Positions 1 to 8,846 of a stretch of 64,000 nucleotides of DNA are shown piece by piece. The notes under the pieces were generated by a model. It had not been told where the DNA came from. It did not search any database and worked only from the letters and a program-made list of their open reading frames with translations. The stretch covers positions 558,001-622,000 of the forward strand of contig NZ_AP024484.1 in the NCBI RefSeq assembly GCF_017347605.1. Reading direction: 5' to 3'. The DNA is from Prevotella herbatica. GTDB lineage: Bacteria; Bacteroidota; Bacteroidia; Bacteroidales; Bacteroidaceae. The position numbers and the translations under genes were made by a program. The stretch's first letter is position 1. Every line of letters begins with the position of its first letter.

Positions 1-1
1 T

Positions 2-574
2 TGGAATGCGGGTAATCCTTATATCATTACTCCTAGCAAGCACAAAAGTGCACGCGCTAACATGAAATTGTTTATTCCTATAGCTAAGCGTCCTTCACCT
101 TACGACGGACCACATATCAACCTGAACTATCGTCTTCTTCGTTATGCCGATGTTTTGTTGATGTATGCAGAGGTTGAGAATGCTCTAGGTCATGACGTAG
201 AAGCTCGTGGAGCACTTAATACAGTGCGCAAACGTGTGAATCTAGCCGATGTTACCTCTAGTGGAACTGCTCTAAGAGATGCTATCCGCAAGGAACGTCG
301 TCTTGAATTAGCATTGGAAGACAATCGTCTATATGACTTAAGACGTTGGAATGACGATAACGGAAAGAAAGCCATTGAGAATCTTATGGGTCCTAACGGT
401 ACATTCGTTCACTACAACTTAGTTGAGAGCACCGATCCATACGAAACAACCAATCAAAACGAGAACTCTAACAAGGGTTACAACTTTGTGAATGGTCGTG
501 ATGAACTATTCCCAATACCAAACTCTGAGATTATTATGAGCGACGGTTCTATCAAACAGAATCCTGGCTATTAA
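2..574 (+). CDS. SusD/RagB-family lipoprotein, C-terminal part (5' end outside window)
   Basis: This is the C-terminal end of a SusD-like outer-membrane glycan-binding lipoprotein. The frame is open from base 2 and the first internal ATG (62) is not the true start. The segment NLNYRLLRYADVLLMYAEVEN, followed by an N-x-VRKRVNLADV stretch and RKERRLELALEDNRLYDLRRW, is the usual SusD TPR-region and C-terminal signature. It ends with LFPIPNSEI and NPGY, the normal SusD finish. SusD binds glycan at the surface and lids its SusC transporter, which should lie upstream of the window. It sits just ahead of GH30 and GH35 genes on the same strand, so it belongs to that glycan locus. A strong hairpin separates it from them. 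Confidence 0.9.
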   Translation, partial: WNAGNPYIITPSKHKSARANMKLFIPIAKRPSPYDGPHINLNYRLLRYADVLLMYAEVENALGHDVEARGALNTVRKRVNLADVTSSGTALRDAIRKERRLELALEDNRLYDLRRWNDDNGKKAIENLMGPNGTFVHYNLVESTDPYETTNQNENSNKGYNFVNGRDELFPIPNSEIIMSDGSIKQNPGY

Positions 575-588
575 TTAATGATATCATT

Positions 589-617
589 AGGGACTTGCGG
601 TTTCGCCGCAAGTCCCT
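589..617 (+). terminator. Perfect 12-bp hairpin between susD-like gene and GH30 gene
   Basis: The arms AGGGACTTGCGG and CCGCAAGTCCCT pair perfectly across a TTTCG loop and are followed by an AT-rich tail (ATATATATTTTA). It lies 15 bp after the SusD stop. It looks like an intrinsic terminator or attenuator that would lower transcription of the downstream enzymes relative to SusCD; the tail is not a pure U run, so partial read-through is likely. Confidence 0.75.
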
Positions 618-649
618 ATATATATTTTATAAATCGAAAACACAACTGT

Positions 650-2401
650 ATGAAGCGATTTTACCTAAGCTTACTATTAGCTGCATCTCTATTCACTGTC
701 AAGGCACAGTCTACATTCACAATTACCTTAGACCCAACTACCACCTATCAGACTATTTCTGATTTCGGTGCTTCTGACTGCTGGACTGCCGACTATGTTG
801 GCAAGTACTTCAGCGCCGCACAGAAATCACAAGCTGCTAAGTGGCTGTTCAGTCAGAACTTCGACTCAAATGGAGCCCCTGAAGGTATAGGATTGTCTGT
901 TTGGCGTGTTAACATTGGTGCAGGTAGTGCAGACCAAGGTAGCGAAAGCAATATCAGTGATGCAACAAGACGCACTGATTGTTTCTTGTCAAAAGACGGA
1001 ACATACAACTGGGACAAATCTTCAGGACAACAGTATTTTATGCAGCAGGCAAAACAGTATGGAGTAGACAACTTCCTATTGTTCTCTAATTCCGCTCCTG
1101 TATATTTCACTGCTAACGGACTTGCCAATAACAAAAACAATGCATCGGGTGCTAACCTGAAGGCAGACAGTTATGATGACTTTGCTGAATTTCTAGCTAA
1201 TGTGACTGCACATTTCAGCGAGAACGGATACAACATCAAATACATTGACCCAGTAAACGAACCAGCATTTAACTGGACAGATGGTCAGGAAGGTTCTCCT
1301 TGGCAGAACAATGAGATTTCAAAGCTCGTACGCGAACTTGACAAATCTCTTACTTCACGTAATTTGTCTACACAGATTATCATGCCTGAGGCTAGTTCAC
1401 TTGACAGACTTTATCAGCAGTGCAGCAATTACAACGGTCGTGCATCTAATCAGATAGAGGCTTTTTGGAATAAAACAAACACTGATACATATATAGGCGA
1501 TTTAAGTCATGTGGCAAAAGCTGTTGCTGGACATGACTATTGGACATTCACAACAAACGATGCCCTTACAACAACGAGAGAAAATGTTGCAGCAGCTGCT
1601 GCTAAATATGGGTTAAACGTGATGCAGACAGAATGGAGTATGCTTGATGCTGCTCCAAATGCAGAGACTGGCTTCCCTGATTCTTATGAGAATGCGACTG
1701 ATATGGACATTGCACTATTCATGGGCAAACTGATACATATCGGCATGACACAGGGTAACTTCATCTCATGGTCATACTGGACAGCAATGGCTCAATCTAT
1801 GTATGCTCAGAAAAACCGCTTTGAACTAATAAGATTAAATGCAACAGATGACAACAATACTTACGAAAGTTATGGTAACTTGAATACAGGTGGTACAGTA
1901 ACTGCAACACCAAACCTTTGGGTTCTTGGTAACTACAGTCGTTTCATTCGTCCTGGATACAAGCGCATTGCTCTTAGTGGTGACGGTGATATCAACTCTC
2001 TCATGGGAAGTGCATACGTATCTCCTGACGGAAAGAAAGTTGTTGCTGTATTCGTAAATATGAACGCTGTAGCTAAGGGAGTTAAACTAGCAGCTGATAA
2101 CTTTTCTAAGACTATTTCGTCTGTAAAGAAGTATACTACTGATGCGACAAACAACCTTACATGCGACGAGACTATCACTGATCCTACATTACGTATTACG
2201 GTCCCTCCAGGTTCTGTTGTCACTTTCACATTTGATTTGGATACAACAGCTGGCATTAATAATGTAAAGATTGATTCAGCTAAGGCTGATAACGGAATAT
2301 ATAACCTCAACGGACAAAAGGTCGCAGACTCTGCAGATAAGTATAACTCTCTAGAGCATGGTGTATATATTATCAATGGTAAGAAACTTATAAAAAAATA
2401 A
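650..2401 (+). CDS. Secreted GH30-family glycoside hydrolase (endo-beta-1,6-galactanase-like)
   Basis: This is a retaining GH30 (beta/alpha)8 enzyme of 583 residues. The start at 650 gives MKRFYLSLLLAASLFTVKAQ, a clean signal peptide; an upstream in-frame ATG at 578 would add 24 residues running through the terminator hairpin and is rejected. Visible motifs are FGASDCW near the N-terminus, PVNEPAFNW with the acid/base Glu near residue 204, and MQTEWSM with the nucleophile Glu near residue 327. A C-terminal beta domain follows. The last about 45 residues (NGIYNLNGQKV ... GVYIINGKKLIKK) form a tail that resembles a sorting or anchoring module. The FGASDxW and GIGLSVWR(V/F)N(I/L)GAGS pattern suits the galactanase-like GH30 branch; exact specificity is inference. 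The next gene is a second GH30. Confidence 0.88.
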   Translation: MKRFYLSLLLAASLFTVKAQSTFTITLDPTTTYQTISDFGASDCWTADYVGKYFSAAQKSQAAKWLFSQNFDSNGAPEGIGLSVWRVNIGAGSADQGSESNISDATRRTDCFLSKDGTYNWDKSSGQQYFMQQAKQYGVDNFLLFSNSAPVYFTANGLANNKNNASGANLKADSYDDFAEFLANVTAHFSENGYNIKYIDPVNEPAFNWTDGQEGSPWQNNEISKLVRELDKSLTSRNLSTQIIMPEASSLDRLYQQCSNYNGRASNQIEAFWNKTNTDTYIGDLSHVAKAVAGHDYWTFTTNDALTTTRENVAAAAAKYGLNVMQTEWSMLDAAPNAETGFPDSYENATDMDIALFMGKLIHIGMTQGNFISWSYWTAMAQSMYAQKNRFELIRLNATDDNNTYESYGNLNTGGTVTATPNLWVLGNYSRFIRPGYKRIALSGDGDINSLMGSAYVSPDGKKVVAVFVNMNAVAKGVKLAADNFSKTISSVKKYTTDATNNLTCDETITDPTLRITVPPGSVVTFTFDLDTTAGINNVKIDSAKADNGIYNLNGQKVADSADKYNSLEHGVYIINGKKLIKK

Positions 2402-2406
2402 TATTG

Positions 2407-3960
2407 ATGAAGAAACTTTCTATTCTCACTGGTATTATAATATCATTCAGTTTAGGCGTTAGCGCACAACATAACACATATAGAATAAATACCGACAAGC
2501 CCATGCAAAAGATTATGCACTTTGGTGCATCTGATGCATGGAGCATGCAGTTTACAGGCTTATGGCCCGAAAAACAGCAGAATCAGATTGCTGATTGGCT
2601 TTTCAGTACAGACAACGATACCAATGGACAACCTAAAGGTATTGGTCTTTCTGTATGGAGATTTAATCTTGGCGCGGGTAGTTATGAGCAAGGAGACAGT
2701 TCACAAATCAACTCAGGCACACGCACAGAGTGTTTCCTTCAGCCTAATGGCAAATATGACTGGAACAAGCAACTGGGACAGCGCAACTTCCTTAAGTTGG
2801 CAAAACAACGTGGAGTTAAGCATTTCCTTGCTTTCATGAATTCTTCGCCTGTCTATTTCACAAAGAATGGACTTGCTACGAACACTGGTCGTGGTGGAGA
2901 TATAAATTTACGTGAAGACTGCTACAATAAAGTGGCAAAGTTTGCGGCAAATGTCATAAAAGGCATTGAAAAGCACGATAGCATACACTTTGATTACCTG
3001 TCCCCTGTAAATGAACCTGATGGTCATTGGAACTGGCTAGGTCCAAAACAAGAGGGATCTCCTGCCACTAACAGAGATATTGCCAAATTGACAAGAGCTA
3101 TTAGCAAAGAGTTTCACAAAGACCATATCTCTACCAATATCATGATTGATGAGAGTAGCGATATAAGATGTCTGCTTGGCACTCACATGACTAGTTGGCA
3201 AAGAGCCAATCAAATACGTACTTTCTTCTCTAAGGACAGCACTGCGACATATTTAGGTAATACGTATGGAGTACCTAATGTGATGATGGCACACAGCTAT
3301 TGGACAAATACTCCAGTAAAGTATATGCGAGAGATACGCGAGAACCTTCGCGATACACTAAAAAAGTATAATTTACGTTATTGGCAAACAGAGTTATGCA
3401 TCATGAGCAATGATGAAGAGATTGGAGGAGGAGGCTATTTCGACTACTCTATGCGCACAGGATTATATGTTGCTCGCGTAATTCATCACGACCTAGTATA
3501 TGGCAATGCTGAAAGCTGGTCATGGTGGCGTTCTATGGGAGGCGACTATAAAGACGGACTTATCAGAGTGCTAAGCGCTGACAACTGGAAAACAGGAAAA
3601 GCCATTGATTCAAAGCTGATGTGGTCTATAGGCAACTATAGCCGCTTCATACGCCCAGAAGCACAACGCTATGACATTGATGTAACAAATGAAGAAAATG
3701 TAAAGGTAAAAGATGGAGAAACAGAACCTTATGGGGTTATGACTTCTGCCTATAGAAATGCAGACGGAAGCTGGGTAGTTGTGTTCATCAACTATTCTGA
3801 GAAATCAAGAAGCATCACTCTCCCATTGCCTGATCATAAAGCATCATGGCTGTTATACCGCACATCAGATGTTACTGGCGAAAACCTCAAACCTGTAGGT
3901 TCATCTACAGGCGAGTCTGTGTTAGAGCCATGTTCAATAACAACGTTTATAACTAAATAA
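2407..3960 (+). CDS. Second GH30-family glycoside hydrolase (paralogue of the preceding gene)
   Basis: This is a 517-residue secreted GH30 enzyme, clearly paralogous to the gene before it. Shared blocks are FGASDAWS, GIGLSVWRFNLGAGS, SPVYFTKNGLATN and GNYSRFIRP. The acid/base Glu is in PVNEPDGHW (about residue 203) and the nucleophile in WQTELCIM (about 327). The ATG at 2407 is preferred to a TTG at 2404. The signal peptide ends near GVSAQ. It lacks the C-terminal tail seen in the first GH30. Only five bases separate the two genes and 12 bases separate it from the GH35, so all three are probably co-transcribed. Two GH30 copies suggest division of labour, such as endo versus exo action on the same beta-linked galactan; that is inference. 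Confidence 0.88.
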   Translation: MKKLSILTGIIISFSLGVSAQHNTYRINTDKPMQKIMHFGASDAWSMQFTGLWPEKQQNQIADWLFSTDNDTNGQPKGIGLSVWRFNLGAGSYEQGDSSQINSGTRTECFLQPNGKYDWNKQLGQRNFLKLAKQRGVKHFLAFMNSSPVYFTKNGLATNTGRGGDINLREDCYNKVAKFAANVIKGIEKHDSIHFDYLSPVNEPDGHWNWLGPKQEGSPATNRDIAKLTRAISKEFHKDHISTNIMIDESSDIRCLLGTHMTSWQRANQIRTFFSKDSTATYLGNTYGVPNVMMAHSYWTNTPVKYMREIRENLRDTLKKYNLRYWQTELCIMSNDEEIGGGGYFDYSMRTGLYVARVIHHDLVYGNAESWSWWRSMGGDYKDGLIRVLSADNWKTGKAIDSKLMWSIGNYSRFIRPEAQRYDIDVTNEENVKVKDGETEPYGVMTSAYRNADGSWVVVFINYSEKSRSITLPLPDHKASWLLYRTSDVTGENLKPVGSSTGESVLEPCSITTFITK

Positions 3961-3972
3961 AAAGATATTATA

Positions 3973-6312
3973 ATGAAACTATCACGCAGCATCAAACTTA
4001 TTACTGCCTCCCTACTGTTATCTCTCTCTGCAACTACGATTAGTGCAAAGGGTGGTGACTTCACTGTAGGGAAAAACACATTTCTGCTAAACGGAAAACC
4101 TTTTGTTGTGAAGGCAGCCGAAATTCACTATCCAAGAATACCACGTGCATATTGGGATAACAGAATAAAAATGTGCAAGTCTCTTGGCATGAACACTGTA
4201 TGCATATACGTATTCTGGAACATTCACGAACAGCGTGAGGGTCAATTCGACTTCACTGGCAACAATGATATAGCTGCCTTCTGTAAGTTGGCTAAGAAAA
4301 ACGGTATGTATGTCATCGTACGTCCCGGACCTTACGTATGCGCAGAATGGGAAATGGGAGGACTACCTTGGTGGCTGCTGAAGAAAAAAGATATAAGACT
4401 TCGTGAGGATGATCCTTATTTCATCGAACGAGTTAAATTGTTTGAGAAGAAAGTTGGCGAACAGCTTGCTCCATTAACTATTCAGAACGGCGGACCTATT
4501 ATTATGGTTCAGGTTGAAAATGAATATGGTTCTTATGGTGAAAACAAGCCTTACGTTTCTAAGATACGCGACATCGTTAAAAGTTCAGGATTTGACAAGG
4601 TGACTTTGTTCCAGTGTGACTGGTCTAGTAACTTTGAGAAAAACGGACTTGATGACCTTGTATGGACAATGAATTTCGGTTCTGGTGCAAATATTGTCCA
4701 ACAGTTTAAACGTCTTGGCGAACTACGTCCTGATGCACCAAAGATGTGTTCAGAATTCTGGAGTGGATGGTTTGACAAATGGGGTGCACGCCATGAGACA
4801 CGTCCTGCAAAGGATATGGTTGATGGTATTGACGAAATGTTGTCTAAAGGTATATCATTCTCACTCTATATGACTCACGGAGGAACAAGTTTCGGACACT
4901 GGGCTGGTGCCAATAGTCCTGGATTTGCACCAGACGTAACATCTTATGATTACGATGCACCGATAAGCGAATCAGGATTGACTACACCTAAGTTCTGGGA
5001 ACTGCGTAACATGATGCAGAAATACAACAATGGAAAGAAGCTTCCTGCTGTTCCTAAACCTATCGCACATGTTTTCTCTATTCCAAAGATAAGACTGAAC
5101 GAATTTTCACCGCTTATAAACGGCTGCGATTCTTTTGTTAACACTGGCGACGACCTCACGATGGAGGCTGCTGATATGGGATGGGGCTCTATGGTATATA
5201 CCAATACATTGCCTGCTATTGCAAATCCAAGTACACTTTATATTAATGATTGTCACGACTTTGCACAAGTATTTATTAACAATAAATATATTGGTAGCAT
5301 TGACCGCGTGAAGAATGAAAAGAGCATCTCTTTACCTGCTGTAAACGAAGGCGACAAACTGACTATCGTTATTGAGGCTATGGGACGTATCAACTTTGGA
5401 CGCGCCATAAAGGACTATAAGGGTATCACTAAGGATGTAACGATCGACACAAATGAAGGTAATCATCTTCTAACATATACTTTGAAGGGTTGGCAGACTG
5501 CTAAGATACCTGACGACTGCAACACAGCAGAAAAAGCACTGAATAAGATTAGTCAGCACGCTACAGACAAAGTTATGGGTAATCGTGGATATTATCGTGG
5601 TTATTTCAATCTTAGCAAGACTGGTGACACTTTCATTAACATGGAGACATGGGGTAAAGGTCAGGTATATGTAAACGGACATGCCTTGGGAAGATTCTGG
5701 AGTATCGGTCCTCAGCAGACATTATACATGCCAGGATGCTGGTTGAAGAAGGGTAAAAACGAAATCATCGTTCTTGATGTAGTCGGACCTAAGCAACCTG
5801 TTGTTTGGGGACAGGAAACACCAGAACTTAACAAGCTCCAAATGGAGAAAACCAACAAGCATAATGCTCCGGGCGATCGTCCAGACCTTAATTCTGCTAC
5901 TCCTGTTGCCAAAGGCAGCATGAACGCAGGTAATGGTTGGCAGACTGTTAAGTTTGATGCTCCAGCAAAGGGAAGATATATTGCCATACAGTGCAATTCA
6001 ACACAAACAGGTGATGATGTGTTAGCTATAGCCGAACTCTACGCTCTTGATGCTGACGGCAACCGCATATCACGTGAATCATGGACAACAAAATATGCTG
6101 ATAGTGAGAATGAAACCGGTAATCATCTTGGTGATAAGGTATTCGACTTACAGGAGTCTACATATTGGCAGACAGTAAAGGGTACTGCTCTCCCCCACCT
6201 ATTGGTGATTGACTTGGGAAGCAGCCAGACTATCTCTGGTATCCAACAACTTCCACGAGCTGAGAAAGATGCTCCTGGAGCAATGAAAGACTATAAGATA
6301 TACGTTTATTAA
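3973..6312 (+). CDS. Secreted GH35 beta-galactosidase with C-terminal F5/8-type carbohydrate-binding domain
   Basis: This is a 779-residue retaining beta-galactosidase. The signal peptide ends near ATTISAK. The GH35 barrel shows AAEIHYPRIPRAYW, RPGPYVCAEWEMGGLPWWL, VENEYGSYG (acid/base Glu about residue 184) and CSEFWSGWFDKWG (nucleophile Glu about 260), then MTHGGTSFGHWAGAN. Galactose-binding-like domains follow (GYYRGYF, TWGKGQVYVNGHALGRFW). The last about 135 residues resemble an F5/8 type C (CBM32-like) domain, with KGRYIAIQ and LAIAELYALD. It closes the operon with two GH30 genes. The predicted role is removal of terminal beta-galactose from oligosaccharides freed by the GH30 enzymes. 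Confidence 0.93.
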   Translation: MKLSRSIKLITASLLLSLSATTISAKGGDFTVGKNTFLLNGKPFVVKAAEIHYPRIPRAYWDNRIKMCKSLGMNTVCIYVFWNIHEQREGQFDFTGNNDIAAFCKLAKKNGMYVIVRPGPYVCAEWEMGGLPWWLLKKKDIRLREDDPYFIERVKLFEKKVGEQLAPLTIQNGGPIIMVQVENEYGSYGENKPYVSKIRDIVKSSGFDKVTLFQCDWSSNFEKNGLDDLVWTMNFGSGANIVQQFKRLGELRPDAPKMCSEFWSGWFDKWGARHETRPAKDMVDGIDEMLSKGISFSLYMTHGGTSFGHWAGANSPGFAPDVTSYDYDAPISESGLTTPKFWELRNMMQKYNNGKKLPAVPKPIAHVFSIPKIRLNEFSPLINGCDSFVNTGDDLTMEAADMGWGSMVYTNTLPAIANPSTLYINDCHDFAQVFINNKYIGSIDRVKNEKSISLPAVNEGDKLTIVIEAMGRINFGRAIKDYKGITKDVTIDTNEGNHLLTYTLKGWQTAKIPDDCNTAEKALNKISQHATDKVMGNRGYYRGYFNLSKTGDTFINMETWGKGQVYVNGHALGRFWSIGPQQTLYMPGCWLKKGKNEIIVLDVVGPKQPVVWGQETPELNKLQMEKTNKHNAPGDRPDLNSATPVAKGSMNAGNGWQTVKFDAPAKGRYIAIQCNSTQTGDDVLAIAELYALDADGNRISRESWTTKYADSENETGNHLGDKVFDLQESTYWQTVKGTALPHLLVIDLGSSQTISGIQQLPRAEKDAPGAMKDYKIYVY

Positions 6313-6358
6313 ATAAATGTAATCTGATATACAAAATAAAAACAGATACTAAAAGAAA

Positions 6359-6384
6359 AGAGGATATGCATTTACATATCCTCT
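6359..6384 (+). terminator. Intrinsic terminator after the GH35 gene
   Basis: A 10-bp stem AGAGGATATG / CATATCCTCT with a six-base loop is followed by a run of T (CTCTTTTTTC). It lies 46 bp after the GH35 stop and ends the plus-strand operon before the convergent hydrolase gene. Confidence 0.85.
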
Positions 6385-6440
6385 TTTTTCATTATATCCC
6401 TACATAGAAAGGGATTGCAGCTATATCATTTATTGGATTA

Positions 6441-7643
6441 TTATTCTGGATAATACTTAAAGACATCATCCATCCAGTCAAACATCACTTGATGGAATAA
6501 TTCGTGATTACCCTCCTGGCAATGCTCTTCTGCTCCATCCTCTCTTGTGAATCTATACACTGTCTTTGGCGATTTAATTGAGTCTGTCAACTGTTGTAAT
6601 TGGTCTTCAGACACAAAGTGATCAGCCTCGCCTATTGTCAGCAAAACAGGACATTTAATTTTATCTGCGATGCCACGTAGCGTGTAGTTTTTCATTTCCT
6701 CAAACACCTCATAGCGATGTTTTAATCCCATCACCCATATTCCATTGTTTATCATCCACCTCAAGCTAGGATTCTTCTCCTCAGCCATAGCCAACAATGC
6801 TTCTTTCTTCTCGTTAGGCATAGTTTCAAGCATCTTCAGCTGTGGGTTCTGATTTAGTGTAGACTCGTAAGTGTCATAGAATACGTTGAACGTAACAACA
6901 GCTTTTATTCTATCGTCAAAAGCAGCAGCTCTTGGAGCAAAATACCCCCCAAGGCTCATACCAAATAGAGCCACGGCATTCATATCTACATCTATTCGCT
7001 TTGAAATAAAGTCTACTGCTGCTCCTACAGGGACTTCTGTGTCATGTCGCATAATCAGATTTTGAGTGCGTAAAGCCTGTCCTTGACCAGGAAGTTCAAA
7101 TATAAGGCAATTATAACCTCTGTCTATTGCAGGAGCAGCAGCGCAGAAGTAAAGTTCCTGTAATGTAGAGTCATATCCACCTATCGCCATCAATGTAGGT
7201 TTTGGTTTCTTCGGATCATAGTCATGCGAACCAAAGAAATATCCTTTAAGATAAGTATCCTGATAAGGTATTTCCACTATTTCATAATGTGTTTTAAATA
7301 GCTTCATTGCCTTCTCAAATGTATCTACGCTCTTTGTAAAGTTCTGCATTCTTCGAGGATCTGTTCCGTCAAGAAAGAATTCTGCTGTACGATAGTAATT
7401 ATGCGCTCTCAGAAAAGCTTCTTTAGCACTAGTTTTATGCTTTCCCTCCAAACATTTCTCTGCTCTTGCAGCAGTCTTCTCTGCGGTTTTAGAGAACTCC
7501 TCATACCAACTATTGAAGTCACCTTCCTTTATGCGTGCTGCGGTAGCCAGAGCTTCACCAATACTTGCACCATGATAGCGAGAATAGCTTACGGCTCTCA
7601 ATAATTCAAAAGAGAAAGCCTGATCATTAAAATATAGTTTCAT
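6441..7643 (-). CDS. Alpha/beta hydrolase with helical N-terminal domain
   Basis: This is a 400-residue cytoplasmic alpha/beta hydrolase with no signal peptide. The first about 120 residues are helical (TAEKTAARAEKCLEG, AFLRAHNYYRTAEFFL), as in the lid domain of 2,6-dihydroxypseudooxynicotine hydrolase-like and FrsA-like esterases. The core has GYDSTLQE (oxyanion region), the nucleophile elbow GMSLGGYF with Ser near residue 230, an Asp in GEADHFVSEDQ and a likely catalytic His in EEHCQEGNHE. The substrate cannot be told from sequence; small ester or C-C hydrolysis is plausible. It is monocistronic, converging on the GH35 operon. Confidence 0.8.
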   Translation of the reverse strand: MKLYFNDQAFSFELLRAVSYSRYHGASIGEALATAARIKEGDFNSWYEEFSKTAEKTAARAEKCLEGKHKTSAKEAFLRAHNYYRTAEFFLDGTDPRRMQNFTKSVDTFEKAMKLFKTHYEIVEIPYQDTYLKGYFFGSHDYDPKKPKPTLMAIGGYDSTLQELYFCAAAPAIDRGYNCLIFELPGQGQALRTQNLIMRHDTEVPVGAAVDFISKRIDVDMNAVALFGMSLGGYFAPRAAAFDDRIKAVVTFNVFYDTYESTLNQNPQLKMLETMPNEKKEALLAMAEEKNPSLRWMINNGIWVMGLKHRYEVFEEMKNYTLRGIADKIKCPVLLTIGEADHFVSEDQLQQLTDSIKSPKTVYRFTREDGAEEHCQEGNHELFHQVMFDWMDDVFKYYPE

Positions 7644-7872
7644 AGCGTTTCAAATTTTTATAATAATTTTTGATGTTATCTGAATCTGTTTTACACAATC
7701 TGTGATTGCAAATTAAGTACATAAATTCCACATTTGCATTTTTCCTTAACATAATTTACGCATGATACTACGTAAAGAACATCGGATAAAACGAAAAGAA
7801 CATCATCCAAAATATACAAACATACTACAAGCTATAAAAATCCTGATTATCGTCTTAGTTATCATCATAAAA

Positions 7873-7909
7873 AAAGCCCCGAAAGATTATGTATTTCTTT
7901 CGGGGCTTT
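7873..7909 (-). terminator. Bidirectional-looking terminator after the YczE-like gene
   Basis: A perfect 14-bp stem (AAAGCCCCGAAAGA / TCTTTCGGGGCTTT) has T-rich sequence on the minus-strand exit side (the plus strand reads AAAAAAAG before the stem). It lies just past the stop of the membrane protein gene. The rest of 7644-7872 holds the leader of the hydrolase gene and nothing else that I can support. Confidence 0.85.
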
Positions 7910-7932
7910 ATCATCTCATTATATCTTTATCA

Positions 7933-8598
7933 CTACCGTGCTCTATTACGTATTCGATCGTAATTGCGTCGCGTCAGCAATTTCTGACTTATAAAAGTAA
8001 CGATTGTTCCTGTGATGAGTGCTACTATTACGGTGCCCTCTCTCACGCCCTGTATATGTTTAGACATCATAAGAGATGCCAATACAGCCAAAACAACTAA
8101 GAATATATCAAACTTTCGTTTAATTTTTCCAAACTCTTTATTATAACGATCAGCAGAGTACTTCACAAATCCCTCAGCACTCATCATCACTACATTTGGT
8201 TTTACCTCCAGCACAACAGCTGTTGACTGAACAACACAACCTATAAGCAAAAGTATGATTGAAGCAATGTAGCTATTTGGTGTAATGTTATTGCATAGAT
8301 ACATATTAAAGTCTATGAACGCACCGAAAACAAATGAAAATGGCAACTGCATCAGTATCTCAAATATTTTTTTTCTTGAAGAGTTACCTCGTATAAGCCA
8401 AAACTGAGCTACAATAAGAAATAAGTTTTGAATAAAGGTGCATGTACCAAGTGACAATGATGTGTTTATGCTCACTACATAGTTTAAACTTGATATCGGA
8501 GTAGTGCCCAGTGCTGAACGAATTATTAAAACTATACCTAAACTTAACAAATACAACCCAACGGTAAATATTAAATACCTTGCTAAAATTTTCTTCAT
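7933..8598 (-). CDS. YczE/YyaS/YitT-type integral membrane protein (DUF6198-like)
   Basis: This is a 221-residue inner-membrane protein with about five hydrophobic segments (YLIFTVGLYLLSLGIVLII; LGTCTFIQNLFLIVAQFWLI; PFSFVFGAFIDF; SYIASIILLLIGCVVQSTAV; IFLVVLAVLASLM; VIVALITGTIVTFI). The pattern GLYLLSLGIVLIIRSALGTTPISSL near the N-terminus is the hallmark of the YczE/YitT group. Transport function and substrate are unknown for the family. It has its own promoter and a strong terminator, so it is a single-gene unit. Confidence 0.8.
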   Translation of the reverse strand: MKKILARYLIFTVGLYLLSLGIVLIIRSALGTTPISSLNYVVSINTSLSLGTCTFIQNLFLIVAQFWLIRGNSSRKKIFEILMQLPFSFVFGAFIDFNMYLCNNITPNSYIASIILLLIGCVVQSTAVVLEVKPNVVMMSAEGFVKYSADRYNKEFGKIKRKFDIFLVVLAVLASLMMSKHIQGVREGTVIVALITGTIVTFISQKLLTRRNYDRIRNRAR

Positions 8599-8621
8599 TT
8601 ATAATATTCCTTTACGGTATG

Positions 8622-8651
8622 CAAAGGTAACAAAAAACTTCGAAATAACAA
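8622..8651 (-). promoter_or_regulatory. Bacteroidetes-type promoter of the YczE-like gene
   Basis: On the minus strand TTG (8649-8651) is followed after 19 bp by TACCTTTG (8622-8629), matching the Bacteroidetes -33/-7 consensus TTG-N19-21-TAnnTTTG. The start codon lies about 24 bp downstream of the box. Confidence 0.7.
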
Positions 8652-8846
8652 TCATTCTAATCTTTGCTATTGCCGTTATTTCGTTATATATCAATGTTCT
8701 CCCACAGATTACACAGACAAATACAGTTGGGGAAATCTGCGAGAGACTGTACAGTTCACGCAACTGCATTTAATCTGCGCTATCTGCAGGAGAACAGGCG
8801 GTTTATATAGCTGTGTTTCTCTACGAGATTAGCGGGAGATTGCTTA

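Noticed and set aside
578..649. Upstream ATG extension of the first GH30
   Set aside because: The 24 added residues are encoded by the terminator hairpin and would block the signal peptide that begins at 650.
7762..8100. 112-codon plus-strand ORF
   Set aside because: It spans the strong terminator at 7873-7909 and then the antisense of the YczE-like gene; there is no domain.
8700..8800. Possible tRNA or structured RNA between the YczE-like gene and the TonB receptor
   Set aside because: Short CAGATTA/AATCTGC repeats are present, but no cloverleaf or stable stem could be formed.
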